Assembly: GCA_948567375.1 (NCBI GenBank) | Contig: OX419759.1 | Location: 63,961,493 to 64,025,492, forward strand | Reading direction: 5' to 3' | Source of the DNA: Lunularia cruciata | Taxonomy: Eukaryota; Streptophyta; Marchantiopsida; Lunulariales; Lunulariaceae | Length of the DNA stretch: 64,000 bases | In this document: positions 22,901 to 33,800 of the stretch, piece by piece | Layout of the letters: each line of letters begins with the position of its first letter | Position numbering within the stretch: position 1 is the stretch's first letter | Translations under genes and position numbers: made by a program | Notes under the pieces: generated by a model | What the model was told of the DNA's origin: nothing | What the model saw: the letters and a program-made list of their open reading frames with translations, nothing else | Database searches by the model: none

Positions 22901-25900
22901 GCGAAAATTCCAGAAGTTTGTAGCCATGGCTGAGTTACAGACTGGGAGGAAAGTCAAGCGATTGAGAACAGATGGAGGCAGAGAGTACAGGAATGAGGAA
23001 TTCCTCTCTTTTCTGTCAGAAAAAGGAATCCTCCTTGACTGTACTGCCAGAGACAGTCCTGCACAGAATGGAGTTGCAGAAAGGTTGAATAGGACACTGG
23101 TGGACAAAGCATTGGCAATGCTCCAACATGCCAAGCTGGAGAGAAAGTTTTGGGGTGCTGCAATTAGCACTGCAAATTTTCTTAGAAATATCAGTGGTAC
23201 CACAGCATTGCAAGGAAGAACTCCTGAAGAATGCTGGAGTGGTAAGACACCTAATCTTTCAGCTTTGAAAGTTTTTGGATGTCCTGCCTATGTTCATATC
23301 CCCAAGGAGCAGAGGAGGAAGTTCACAAAGAAGGCTGAGAGAATACTTTTTGTAGGATATGAAGAGGGACTGAAAGGATATCTTCTGTACAATCCTAAGT
23401 CTGGACAGATCATCAGAAGTAGAGATGTACTCTTTGATGAATTGAGGACTTGGAGTGAGAACAGTGATGAGTTGCAGAAGCAAGCTGATCAGTTTGATCA
23501 GCCTGATCAATCTATCTTCCCAAGCTGCAGAGTCAGTTTTTCAGATCAATCATCAGAAGAGCAATCTCTACCTGAAGCTGATGGTTCACCAAAGGAGAGT
23601 CTGAAGGTGTACAAAAGGAGGCCTAAACAGACAATGGTTTCTGATTCTGATACTACAGAAGATGACCCCCAGAAGCAGACTGCAGATGCAGAATCTCTGA
23701 GTGAGACTCCAGAGATGTCAAGATACAGCATGAATCTTCTGGGCACAGAGCCAAGAAGATCACAGAGAGATAGAAAACCTATTGACCGACTTGGTTTTCT
23801 ATCAGAAGAGATGTTAGATGAATCTTACATCTGTCATGAAGATTGTGATCCAGACACTTTACAGCAAGCTATGCTCAGACCAGATTCGAGTCAGTGGGAG
23901 TTGGCTATAGCAGAAGAGAAGAAGTCTCTTCAGACTAATGGTACATGGGTACTAGCTGATTTACCACCAGGTAGGAAAGCAATTGGCTGCAAATGGGTTT
24001 TCAGGGTCAAACGTGGAGCTGAGAATGAGATCCTGAAGTACAAGGCAAGACTTGTTGCAAAGGGCTTCAATCAGAAAGCATCAATAGATTATTCAGAAAC
24101 TTTTGCACCAGTTGCCAGGTATGGATCTATTCGCATGCTTCTAGCTCTTGCAGCAGAGAGAGATTGGGAAGTGGAGCAGTTGGATGTGAAAACAGCCTTT
24201 CTCAATGGAGATTTGAGAGAGACTATTTACATGGATGTTCCAGATGGATATACTGAAGGCAAAGGAAAAGTATGCTTGCTTAAGAAGGCCTTATATGGTC
24301 TTAAGCAAGCTCCTAGAGCCTGGTATGAGAAACTAGACTCATACTTGAGAGAGCAGGATTTCAAACGAGCAGATTCTGACATGAGTGTGTATACTAGAGA
24401 TGATGTATACATAGCTGTATATGTAGATGATCTATTACTGTTGGGGAACAGGGAATCTATCAAAGGAGTGATAGATTTCTTGTGCTCTGTTTTTGAGATG
24501 ACTATCCTTGGTCCTGTAAAACTCGTTTTGGGAATCAAAGTGAGCAGAGACAGAGAAGCAGGATGGATCCGAATCAGTCAACCACAGTATGTGAGATCCA
24601 TGCTAGCTAAGTATCAGATGACAGAGGCGAATCCTGTCTCTACACCTCTTGATCTGGGGTGGAAGCACAGCAGAATCATAGATGGGGAGATGAATCTCTG
24701 TGACAAAGTGTTGTATCAGAGTGCTCTTGGTTCACTAATGTTTATCATGGTCTGTACAAGACCAGATATATGCTATGCAGTGGGAGCACTAGCTAGATAT
24801 ACTAGCAACCCTGCACAAGCACATTGGAAAGGTATAAAGAGAGTATTCAGGTACTTAAAGGGTACTCCAGATGCATTCTTGGAGTACAGAAAGCAAGGGA
24901 ACATACTTGCTCCTACTCTTGAAGCATATACAGATGCTAGTTGGGGAGATGACACAGATAACAGCAGATCAACTAGTGGATATGTAGTTATGCTTAGTGG
25001 TGGAGCAATCAGTTGGCGTAGTAAACAGCAAACATCTGTTGCTCTGTCTACTACTGAGGCAGAATTTATGGCTGCTTCAAATGCTACTCAAGAAGTCATC
25101 TGGAACCGGAGACTTCTTAAGGAGCTGGGTTTTGAGCAGGAAAGTCCTACTACATTGTACTGTGACAATACAGGAAGTATAGCACTCAGCAAAAATCCTG
25201 TACATCACCCAAGGACTAAGCACATTGAGATTAGAAGAAGATTTGTAGAGGAGAAAGAAAAGGAGAATGTTGTGAAGTTAGTTTACTGTCCTACACAGGA
25301 GATGACAGCAGATGTGTTTACAAAAGCACTACCTAAAGATAAACACATGAAATGTGTAGTAGAAATGGGAATAGTCCTAAACTCTCATTAAGTGGGAGTG
25401 TTAAATTAAGTAATCTCGAGTTTAGAGACTTTTTCTTAGAATCAGACAAAATAGACACTGTTCATGGACGAACACTGTTCATGTTCACTGTTCACATACT
25501 TTCCATGTGCTGCATGTGTTACATGAGCACTATGGAAGTACACCCTTTAGCACACCTTTCAGTACACTCTTCTATCTATATAATCCCAGTCAGGAGTTTC
25601 TTCTACTGGAGTTGATTTCTACCACTTCCCTTCTGCATTTCGTGAAGTCCTGAGCTGCCTAACACCATCTCAGGAGTGTTCTATATTGGAGTTCTGTATC
25701 TCAGTATTGGAGGTTATTTGTGCTGCGTGAGTGAACTGGCTGTACTGTCTTTGAAGGCTAGGAGAGAGTTAAGTACTTCTGTGTGCAATTAGGAGTGTCT
25801 ACTCTGGTGTGACTAGGAAAGCTGAGTGAGTGCTAAGATGTCTGATACATCAGAAGTCAGAATGCCTGAGAATAGACCATCTACTTCAAAGAGCAGGAAC

Positions 25901-28719
25901 AAAGGTTCTCATCATGTTAAACTTACGGTCCTGATGGCAGAAAAGGTTTCACCAGCCAGATCATTGATGCGTGCCATTGACAATCCGTGTGCTTTGAACA
26001 CAGACATTGTTGTACGTTTGTAGATTGCTGCAGAGTAGGGGGACTACCACGTTAGACCCGTGGGAGGGGAAAACATCATGCAACAGAGTGTCATAACCAA
26101 TACAAGGTGTGAGAACATATACTCAGGACCTGATACCGCAGTGAGATACTCTCAGTGGCAGGCTTACACAAAAGAAAAGCTCACCACAACTCCCGACGAT
26201 ACCTCAAAGGAATTCAAAATTTGATAACATACCACGGCTGGAACTATTACGTAAGAAACCGTATTGTTGTATTACCAAGTGATCTGCTTAACTGTTATGT
26301 GAATTCACTTTACAGAAGAAACAACGTTTCAATGATGCTGCCTATGTTGGCGTCCCGGAGTCCAGTAATTTTGACCTCTTACAAGGACTTTCTTTGACTC
26401 CAGCGAACAACTTATCAACATGGATAATACACTGAGGATAAGTACGAGCATGCTTCTCTGGTCATAGACTCAGTTCATAGTTAACCGCGCATCTTGGAAC
26501 TACTTACCAACAATTCCCGCAATTGAAATCATAAGTACTGACATTACAGGAGCCAGCTCAGGTGATAGAATGAAAAGAATAATCACAGTTCCAAGGACCT
26601 GCAGCGAATAACCATACCATTAGTCCAAGTAGCTGCAGAATCTCTCCAAAAACGAATTCACCACGTCCTCGAAGGTGAACAAAGTACACAACTGCCGATT
26701 GAGAAAGGGCGAAGTAGCCCAAACTGTGCTCCATGTCACGTTTCTCTGAGAGAATCTTATTACCTCTGAAAGAGCGCGAAAGCCACGATCTCGAGAAACA
26801 TTCTCATTTACAATGTCCTTGATAGCATTCAGATCCGTCGACAGAAGGGAAGTGAGCTCGGCCACCTGTCCACAGACAGTACTTACAGATTGTTATTAAG
26901 ATCAATACGGTAGTTGCCGAATGTGATGGTGCAGATAATAGAATTTGTAAATAAAAAGGAGTGGTCTTTTTCTGGATGAATATGCAACAAGTTATAAAAG
27001 ACAAATTTGTTGATGCAGATTAACTTTGCAATTTATTGGATGAGTGAAAGTTCAAAATTCCCTGAAACTATTAAGATACAACACAGTCAAACTTCGGGGA
27101 GTCACGAAGGTTTATAGCAGCGTACCTTGTGCTCGTCGAAAAACGCCACCTGCAATCAGACAACCGCTGGATATAACTCTTCCTCCTGCCACAACTGATA
27201 TAGGCATCCAAGAGCTTGAAATTTAACAGGAAGGACTCGAGATGAGACCACAAATGGAGACGACGTTAGGATGAAACTTGCGACGACAACAGAAAGCACT
27301 TGGCCAGTGTAAGAAAGGGTTCTAGCAAAGCTGTATGAAACGTAGCTTGGATGCAAGAGACTATTTGTCTGCGATAACGTTCAGCCATAAGAGACTTCCT
27401 AGTACCCACTGAGAATTCTGAAACTTTGAAAGTTACTTCAGTGACTATTGTAGTATAGGACGTGGACTCAAGTGTTGCTGACTCTAGCACTTGCAGTTTC
27501 TGATGGTGCGTCCTAGACAATATCAGCGCAGTATAGGTTCCTAGCGAGTGAAGATGTAAATGAATCATGTAAAGTTGAGATGAAAGTCTCGTCACTATGT
27601 AGCAGATTGACATTGATAAGAGGAAAGAACATGGAGAAGAAAGTGAGAAAAAACCTTTTGAATAAGTACACGCTGGAAGACCTGAAAGCGCAATTCTTTC
27701 ATAACCTTCTCCCAAATTTTTATCATGTTAGTCACAAAAAGAACCGTGAACACTGGTTCCATCACGTAAACCAGGAACAGTTTCATAAGTAGGCTACCCA
27801 AGGGCTGCTTGCGAACTCCAATTAATGTCTCGAAAAACCGGCCTGTTAAGCAGAACAGTATTTAACAACCACAATCCAAGAACCATTAGAAGTGCAACAG
27901 ATTAAAAACCACAAACTTGAGGAGCTTACACCAAAATTGTAAGAATCTATTACCTGTTAGGCATGAAACTCGAAACAAGTCACATAAGTTGAGAGTGAAG
28001 CTATATAAGACAACGTACCAGAAAAAATTGGCATGCTGAGTGTACACGTAGTGCCAAGGATGAGGCTGAGAAGAACAAAGGCAAGACTTCTCTTTTCTTC
28101 CATTACTAGTCTCCGAACAAGGCCCCTATTAATGAGATTTTCTCTCTTCGGAGCTTCCATCTCGGGCTCGAAGGATCCATTGTTTTCTGTAAGTGGATAG
28201 TACGTGGAATCAGAAGGTGCTCCCGGGGGTGAGATGTACGCTGCATTAATCTCCAGATAGGATTTCCTTTGCACGGCAGGTAGATTGAGCAACCCCTTAT
28301 GGCTTATCCCTGATCGATTCGTTTGTAGAAAAACCGATTTTAAATGCCTGCTTCTCCGCTGCTTCTTCTCTGAATTTGAATACCTGTCGATACGTGATTT
28401 CAGAACTGAACATCGTGCTTGTAATTGGACTTTCTTCGAAACTGGGGTCTTCAGTCGAAATTGGCAAACGTTCACTGGACCGCATGGAAGTGCAGAGATT
28501 GATGCATAACCTGTAGCGGAGTCACAGCTTTTCCGGCAGCTTCTGTTACAACACGAAATGTACAGGTGTGAGGTCCGAATTTCTAATTTGAGCTGAAAGT
28601 GTGAGATCAAAATAACAATATTTCGTGGAACAGCTACGCAGAATTTAAATAGTTTAAGCAGGAACCTGCCTCGACAAGTTGCCACTCAAGGCAGAATTCG
28701 CAAAAGCCATGGATTGCAT
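16965..28719 (-). CDS. ABCB28: ABC half-transporter, subfamily B, ABCB28/NAP8-like, probably chloroplast envelope
   Basis: Eighteen exons with consistent phases give 787 residues: 28719-28666, 28592-28019, 27842-27655, 27149-27126, 26865-26764, 26598-26508, 26027-25927, 20516-20466, 20225-20097, 19846-19784, 19399-19138, 18714-18566, 18480-18391, 18254-18120, 17936-17880, 17737-17681, 17417-17352, 17135-16965. The Ser/Arg-rich N-terminus looks like a plastid transit peptide. Membrane segments begin near residue 187 ([20 protein letters not shown]). The nucleotide-binding domain has Walker [10 protein letters not shown] (578-586), Q-loop Gln626, signature LSGGQ (684-688), Walker B ILILDE (704-709), D-loop SSLD (712-715) and H-loop His740, all intact. 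One TMD plus one NBD means it works as a dimer; the substrate is unknown. Overall similarity, as remembered, is closest to Arabidopsis ABCB28. Intron 7 (20517-25926) contains a whole copia element. Exon 4 is only 24 nt. Confidence 0.9.
20684..21199 (+). repeat. copia 5' LTR (516 bp)
   Basis: It runs from TGTTAAATTAAG to GGTTCTCATCA. A TATATAA box at 20862-20868 suggests transcription starts near 20895. The last 77 bp (21123-21199) are in the open frame of the polyprotein, so the LTR contains the first 25 codons and part of the next. Confidence 0.95.
20862..20868 (+). promoter_or_regulatory. TATA box of the copia 5' LTR
   Basis: TATATAA lies 179 bp into the LTR, where the U3 promoter of an LTR retrotransposon is expected. 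The same sequence occurs in the 3' LTR. No start site can be read from sequence alone. Confidence 0.6.
21123..25391 (+). CDS. copia Gag-Pol polyprotein, 1422 residues, intact
   Basis: A single frame without stops. In order: gag (about 45-230); zinc knuckle [14 protein letters not shown] (274-287); aspartic protease active site DSGA (358-361); GAG-pre-integrase segment (HLRLGHL, about 490, and CIGCAEGK); integrase core with Asp554, Asp617 and Glu653 (35 residues between the last two, as usual); reverse transcriptase from KWVFRVKRG with catalytic YVDD (1100-1103); RNase H with [25 protein letters not shown] and VFTKALPK near the end. The start chosen is ATG 21123, inside the 5' LTR. The next in-frame ATG, 21204, lies in the primer-binding site and could be used instead. 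No frameshift separates gag from pol. The TAA stop at 25389 lies 7 bp before the 3' LTR, so there is almost no untranslated internal sequence. Confidence 0.96.
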   Translation: MSDTSEVRMPENRPSTSKSRNKGSHQVMGPQSPLGLIGELREIEKLGKTNYKAWALDVKSILDSYDCLEFALEAHDIDELETNKEERVKHATTRRFLLRAMEEPARDLVDTYAWSWEIWDKIKSYYTVEKLESSYRVWSAVKNLRLQDGEDFTCYLSKLQKLFKSIKEDGVVLTEKYEINHLLDSLPSSYDSVLVALQVLPVETVTWDYVIHKLLVFSRHKEDKGLKLNEQGDAALFSTSSRSRRMPDGRVSKPEQARVSKSGKGVSSVDDRTCYFCHEKGHIAPLCPKRGERRERELKKVGKRPQPGKGQTSGSSAYNSEECHEIVSDEEGHSAEEPDCGVLAESQLSSNGSGWFLDSGATSHICYQKELFSTLQPLKTPKSVRCGPGILNPVLGIGKVPIAFMGCSGKGYLENVLYVPDYTKNLISVHSLMEHGVDVLFESNRNQCTLKKGELVLGYGTAKGKLFKLMEADCFDSALVAENRNDIHLWHLRLGHLSEQNLYALEKVVEGLKLDPKGKLEFCIGCAEGKAHKAPIPKKSSSRASGLLDVVHSDVWGYMTEKSLSGAAYYVSFVDDYSRKSFIYLMKSKDEVLRKFQKFVAMAELQTGRKVKRLRTDGGREYRNEEFLSFLSEKGILLDCTARDSPAQNGVAERLNRTLVDKALAMLQHAKLERKFWGAAISTANFLRNISGTTALQGRTPEECWSGKTPNLSALKVFGCPAYVHIPKEQRRKFTKKAERILFVGYEEGLKGYLLYNPKSGQIIRSRDVLFDELRTWSENSDELQKQADQFDQPDQSIFPSCRVSFSDQSSEEQSLPEADGSPKESLKVYKRRPKQTMVSDSDTTEDDPQKQTADAESLSETPEMSRYSMNLLGTEPRRSQRDRKPIDRLGFLSEEMLDESYICHEDCDPDTLQQAMLRPDSSQWELAIAEEKKSLQTNGTWVLADLPPGRKAIGCKWVFRVKRGAENEILKYKARLVAKGFNQKASIDYSETFAPVARYGSIRMLLALAAERDWEVEQLDVKTAFLNGDLRETIYMDVPDGYTEGKGKVCLLKKALYGLKQAPRAWYEKLDSYLREQDFKRADSDMSVYTRDDVYIAVYVDDLLLLGNRESIKGVIDFLCSVFEMTILGPVKLVLGIKVSRDREAGWIRISQPQYVRSMLAKYQMTEANPVSTPLDLGWKHSRIIDGEMNLCDKVLYQSALGSLMFIMVCTRPDICYAVGALARYTSNPAQAHWKGIKRVFRYLKGTPDAFLEYRKQGNILAPTLEAYTDASWGDDTDNSRSTSGYVVMLSGGAISWRSKQQTSVALSTTEAEFMAASNATQEVIWNRRLLKELGFEQESPTTLYCDNTGSIALSKNPVHHPRTKHIEIRRRFVEEKEKENVVKLVYCPTQEMTADVFTKALPKDKHMKCVVEMGIVLNSH
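21200..21213 (+). other. copia primer-binding site matching initiator tRNA-Met anticodon arm (half-tRNA type)
   Basis: GGTTATGGGCCCAC directly follows the LTR. It is complementary to the anticodon stem-loop of plant initiator tRNA-Met (GUGGGCCCAUAACC, from memory), not to the tRNA 3' end. Drosophila copia is known to use such a tRNA fragment as primer. Here the site lies inside the open reading frame. Confidence 0.75.
25392..25398 (+). other. copia polypurine tract
   Basis: GTGGGAG lies between the TAA stop and the 3' LTR. It is short but in the right place to prime plus-strand DNA. Confidence 0.6.
25399..25914 (+). repeat. copia 3' LTR (516 bp)
   Basis: It appears identical by eye to the 5' LTR over its full length, including the in-LTR ATG. 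The open frame at its right end reads a few codons into host intron and exon sequence but has no meaning there. It is followed by the TSD TGTTA. Confidence 0.95.
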
Positions 28720-30805
28720 CGAGAGTAGACGTTCACTCTAAGAATGTCCTCGTTGTCCTATATCACCAGGCCCACGAACTCTGCTGTACGAGCAGTACAA
28801 CTATCGCCATTCGACTTAAGCCCGACAATTTTGTTTGCTCACTGCCATTCGTGCAATCACGCAATACTTGTTTTCACGCAACATTTGCTGGTTTCGTCAC
28901 GCAACGTATGTCCGCAGACCGCACATTCCCTCAATCGTTAACGGGAGAAGGAGCAGGGGACCAATCTGAGTTTGACAGTCAGTAAGAGGCATCTGTCTTG
29001 CTCGACCCACACGAGTGGACGGGTACAGATGAGTAAAAGTGGACAATCACGTAGCTTGAAGCTATTCCATGATATTCTAAGAGGCGACTTCTTTTACCAC
29101 AGGGTTTTAGCAAAGAGTCCAATCCTACTGGGCGTGATCCAAATGGTTTGGCTTGAGCTCACTTCATGTGCAAACCAACCTGCGGTAACTCATGCCATCA
29201 TTGCCGCGATGAAAGTGGTGGTGGTTAAAACACGTCCAGAACATTACTGCTGTCCCATATGGGAATTTAGAACGAGCATTCCCGTCAACCATATCACGGG
29301 ACAAGCTCTCTCAAAAAGCGGACATCCTCGTCTATTATACCCTTGACCCTTGAAGTCTGACTACGAACTTAACAGTCCAACGCTGAGGGGAGGACCAGTA
29401 ACAGAGAGAAATACACTTCAAACTTCTCCTGTTTGTTTTTGTTTCTGTGGCTATTTTGTTGGGGTGCTAGAGTTTAGATTTGTAAAGTCTTGCGTAAACG
29501 TCATGATCTTTTTCATAGGAGAAGCTACTATATGATAAACACATAGTTTTAACACATTCTAATTATTTGAACCTTATGCGTCTTATTATGTCTTAGATCA
29601 ATTGAGCGTTAGTCATGCCTGGTGAAGACGAAGTTCTCGATTGAAGTCATAATGTAATCAAAAATTAACTGAGAGAACTCGATTAGCATGTACCGTCGAT
29701 TAGCATGTACAGCTAAGTGGAGGTGAGGGCTGTTGTCCAGAAATCTCCATATATCCATCTGTTCCTTCATAAATCTTAGGATTGATCTGTATTCACGACT
29801 GCATTTGGTAGTGTTTACTTATTTACTGAGCCAGGAAAGCTTTATCTTCAGAAATGTATTATATGGATATCATTCGGGTCCACTGTCAGATAATATGATG
29901 ACCGCTCGTGGTAGGTTAAGGTCTCTATTATGGGAATTTGCTACTATTACCTGGAGATGTCGTACAACCCAAGACCCCTCTGCAGTTCAAGTATATTCTC
30001 GTGAAAGTTGTGCCACGAGTCAAGGTCGGATTCTGTATTCTCCACACTTCACTGCGAACTTTGAGAGGCTTGATGCATTTGATTTCGCAGACCAGACTGC
30101 TAATACACAAATAACTAAGCTAAGAGCACTCAATTTGTCTTTCATCTTCCAATCACTGCTGTCAGAAATTGTCTCATCCCCGTGCTCTAGAACACTTTAT
30201 CGATACCGTGTACTGCAAGCAAACTAACCCAGTAACGGGGTTAGTTTGCTTCAAAGTGATCTTCAACTAAGCTTCTTACATTTGGTAGATCACCGGAAGT
30301 TCCAGAGAACATTTGATAGATGAATAGCTTCAGTAGCGCATGATCTGGTAATAGTTGTTGTCAAATATGTTTTTAACAAGACCTGCAATCCCATCATAGC
30401 ACACTTCTACGTATGACTTAATTCTTAGTTCCTTTTTTAATCAAAATCAGTGGATCTAGCGACTCGCCTTGCTGAAGCTAGTCGAACTGCCCAGTACATC
30501 ACCAGAAATTTCTCTGCAGCACCTATGTAACACAATTGGTCGCGATGGACTGGAAAGATTTTACTGTACAGTTCGCGTTCCACTAGAAGCCGAAACTTTT
30601 GAGGGGATAAATTGTGATGGTCCCGTATAAAGACACTATGAATGAGTACAGAGTGGGACCATCGCGTCTCTATCTTTCAGGTAGCTGCGTTCTCCACGAC
30701 AGAGAGATATGCCTGTCCGTGGGATCATTTGAGAGGTACACATATGGTATAATCGTCAACTTCTTTGAAAGTGGATGAGGCAAGGCATGAAAATATAGCT
30801 TCACA
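28720..30805. other. intergenic between ABCB28 start and phosphatase 3' end
   Basis: It should hold the promoter of ABCB28 (left part, reading -) and the 3' UTR of the phosphatase gene (right part). Open frames on the + strand, for example 28972-29346 and 29733-30227, match nothing I recognise and have no supporting splice pattern. Confidence 0.5.
30217..30251. repeat. perfect 14-bp inverted repeat with 7-base loop
   Basis: AAGCAAACTAACCC (30217-30230) and GGGTTAGTTTGCTT (30238-30251) are exact reverse complements around AGTAACG. The hairpin lies about 550 bp 3' of the phosphatase stop codon. It could be a palindromic element remnant or an RNA hairpin. Confidence 0.7.
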
Positions 30806-33800
30806 TTAAACGGGAGTGCAGGTATCTAGCCTTAATAAACTTTCCAGCTTAACTTCACCAAACTCGTCACGTATTTGCAGCTTCGCAAGTTGTTCAGGTG
30901 TATCCCAATCAACCTGCCACATAAATGGTCAAGTCAGAACAACATTTTGGCTTCTCTTTCATTCAAAGTAAGAGGACCAAGAATAATGAAAAGCGCTGTC
31001 AGCACGATATAACTTCATGCAAAAGCGCCAGAGATCGCGACAAACTACCTCAATCATGCCAAAAGCTGGCCCTGAGACAAACGCGCATTCTCCTTCAGGT
31101 CTGAAACCAGCCTTATCCACCCGGTAGCCTATACACAAGGTCGACAGATGACTTTGAGATAATGCCGAAGTTTAAGTACATGATGCATTGGAAAGCATGA
31201 GATATCTCAATTTCAGGTGCTCACTGTCTGCCATTCAAGTCTCGTCCACAGCTCTAGATTGCTCAATTAGCTGGTTTAATTAACTAGTCAAAGAAAGTCT
31301 GCACTGGAATGTTGTTTGAATTAGTTGGTCAAGGTGTTATTATAACGATTACGTTTCATCCAACAAAATGGGCAGAGATAGTTCTGCGCTGTGAAATATC
31401 TTTAGTACACAAGATCCTATATAGATAGAGTCCTCTTTACTGGAGATGAAAGTAACGCGTTTCAACTGCATTTCCTAAACATACACCTTTCGTGCGTCTC
31501 ACAGATGTTCTTTTACCCTAAGTACTGACCACCAGACCCTCTTGTGCGGCTAACTAGCAAAGGCATCTCTTATGCACATATTACCAGAAGTATGAAGCCA
31601 GAGAGCTCATGGAGAGAGCTGATAACATACCATCACATGCTGCATGCTGAGCAGTATCAGTAGTCAGACCACTGGCCATGATCTGCCAACATCGACGTCA
31701 ATTAAATTTTCTTGTTACTTGTTTCGTCCAGAAAATATTCATTACATCAACAGTTGGATGAATTGGTACCACATCCCAAAAGGTAAACGCGTGAACTAAG
31801 CAGAACTTTGAGGCAAAACGAAGATATTATCCTCTACTCCTTTATACGATTTACAAACAGACGACAAACTGAACAGTACCTGAAATATTGGACGTGGAAT
31901 CTGAAAAGAATCGTATGCAGCACTGTACATCTGGAATCCTGGTTGCAGAACCTGTGGGGGACGAAGATATAGTGAAAGTTGAAGTAATATCAAAGAATGC
32001 GCCTTCCGGCTATTTGATTGCGTGTACGGCATGATTCCTTGTGTGAAGTCTGAAGATACTTGAGATAAGATTTAGAGAAACCAACGGCCTACAATCAACG
32101 AGCTGGAAAATATTCGTAGTACACAACCAGCACATATGATCAGCGCCCAAGTTGACAAGCCAGACTCCTGCTAGCTTTGTGTATGGGCAAAGAGCACGGA
32201 TAGAGAAGGAGGTGTCCTTCTCTATCAGATAGCAAATAACGCCGTGGAAACAAAGATACACACGGTTTATTAAAGTACCTTGATGTCGGAAAAATGGAAG
32301 TCCCCAGTGAGGATAACAACGCATCCTGGGGCATGAGCGATATTGTGGAGCAAGTTTAACTGTGCTGGCCTGTAGCAATCATAATCATCAAAGCACGAGC
32401 AATTTACTGCAGGTCGCTTTTTCAAGGCTTTGGCGCAAATCTGCAAGCGACACTCGACTCTTCAGAAATAGCGCAAGACTGTTACAAAAACGACGAACAA
32501 TCCAGATGGATCCTTCGAGTTTGTTAATCAAGTAGAGTAGATCTATTCTGTAAAGGAAAGTCCCTATTCCTTGAGTGTCACGTGATACAGCTAACTTGAC
32601 CTTGTCTTGCTACTGGAGTCGTGGTTTATATCCACTCCACTCACCACTTGCTTAGCTAGTTTAGCCACTCTTGTACTATTAATTTGTCACGAATATATAC
32701 AGAACACGAGTCCTTGAGGTATGCGAGCATAGTAAACTTTCAGTCCTCACAGGGAACCCTCCGCAACCTCTTGTGATTTGAGGCACGTAGCATTTTTCTT
32801 TCCCAAAATCTAAAAATCCAAAGATCCAAGTCTGCCCAAATATTCTTTTCCCGCTGCCTTCTTCAGTAAAAGGCAGTGAAATGGGGGGCCCACACCAGTC
32901 ATTCTGGAGGATCTGTTGATTTAGTCATGCTGGGAAAAGAGGAGCGAAACCGAGAAGAAAAAGTTTTTGCCCCGAGCTTGTAGGGGTCAGCCAGGTCTTT
33001 CAACACAGCTACCCCCAGAACCGTACTTGAGGCTTTCCCTGAAACGGTTTAACGAACCAAGAAAAATGTACTTTCCAAACTTTATAAGGTTTTTGAATGT
33101 GATGAGGAGCACTTACAAAATCTTTAGGATTATTGAAGACGGGTGATCCGGACACAATGAGCTTCAATGGTGCTATTGATTTATAAAGCTCATCTTGGAG
33201 CCAAGCCCTTTGATTTACTCCGAGCACCTGCACATCACGATCTTTATCATCTAAACGAAACAGTTTCTCTGGTATCTGCTAGACAAACTCGAAATACAGA
33301 CAAAGATGTTTACATAGAAGCTCTTCAACTTCCGTACAGAACAAGGGCCACCCGGGTCACTCATTGTGATGTGCCTCTGCAAAATAAACTTCAGAATAAA
33401 ACAATATGATCCGAGTCAGTAGCTCTACCTCGCATAGAACACCCTCGGCCTCTGCAGTATTCGCTCTGAGATCTGCTCGAACAGGATTACCAGACCCGAC
33501 ATCAATTTCCAGACCAGGAAATCCATACATCTTGGACTTTGGATTGCACGCTGCTTCCCAAATATCATCGGCGGGTTGGTTGTTGGCCTTACACCAGCCT
33601 GCAATTTGAAACAAGAGAGCACTCTTGTGAGAAATTATGTAATCCAGAAATAAAATGTATATATAAATAAATATAAATCCTATTGAGTAAATATAGATCC
33701 TATTGAGTATTGGAATATAGAACCCGTTATTAAGAGCCCAGTTCCCTTCCAACGTCACGTCTGACCGGACTAACTCTGACATTTTACAGTAACATAGTGA

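Larger units (their letters stand above)
20684..25914 (+). mobile_element. complete Ty1/copia LTR retrotransposon in ABCB28 intron 7
   Basis: Two 516-bp LTRs that look identical by eye (20684-21199 and 25399-25914), both TG...CA, flank one uninterrupted polyprotein frame. A 5-bp target-site duplication, TGTTA, lies at 20679-20683 and 25915-25919. The element has a primer-binding site at 21200 and a purine-rich tract at 25392-25398. All catalytic motifs are intact, so it could be autonomous, and identical LTRs imply very recent insertion. It lies antisense to the host gene. Its right end is only 6 bp from the GTAAGT donor of intron 7 (25926-25921). Confidence 0.96.

Noticed and set aside
25826-26023. 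65-residue + strand frame starting in the copia 3' LTR and running into ABCB28
   Set aside because: It is the LTR copy of the polyprotein start reading by chance into host sequence antisense to exon 7.
29733-30227. 164-residue + strand frame between the two genes
   Set aside because: There is no family match, no splice context and no codon pattern that sets it apart from intergenic DNA.
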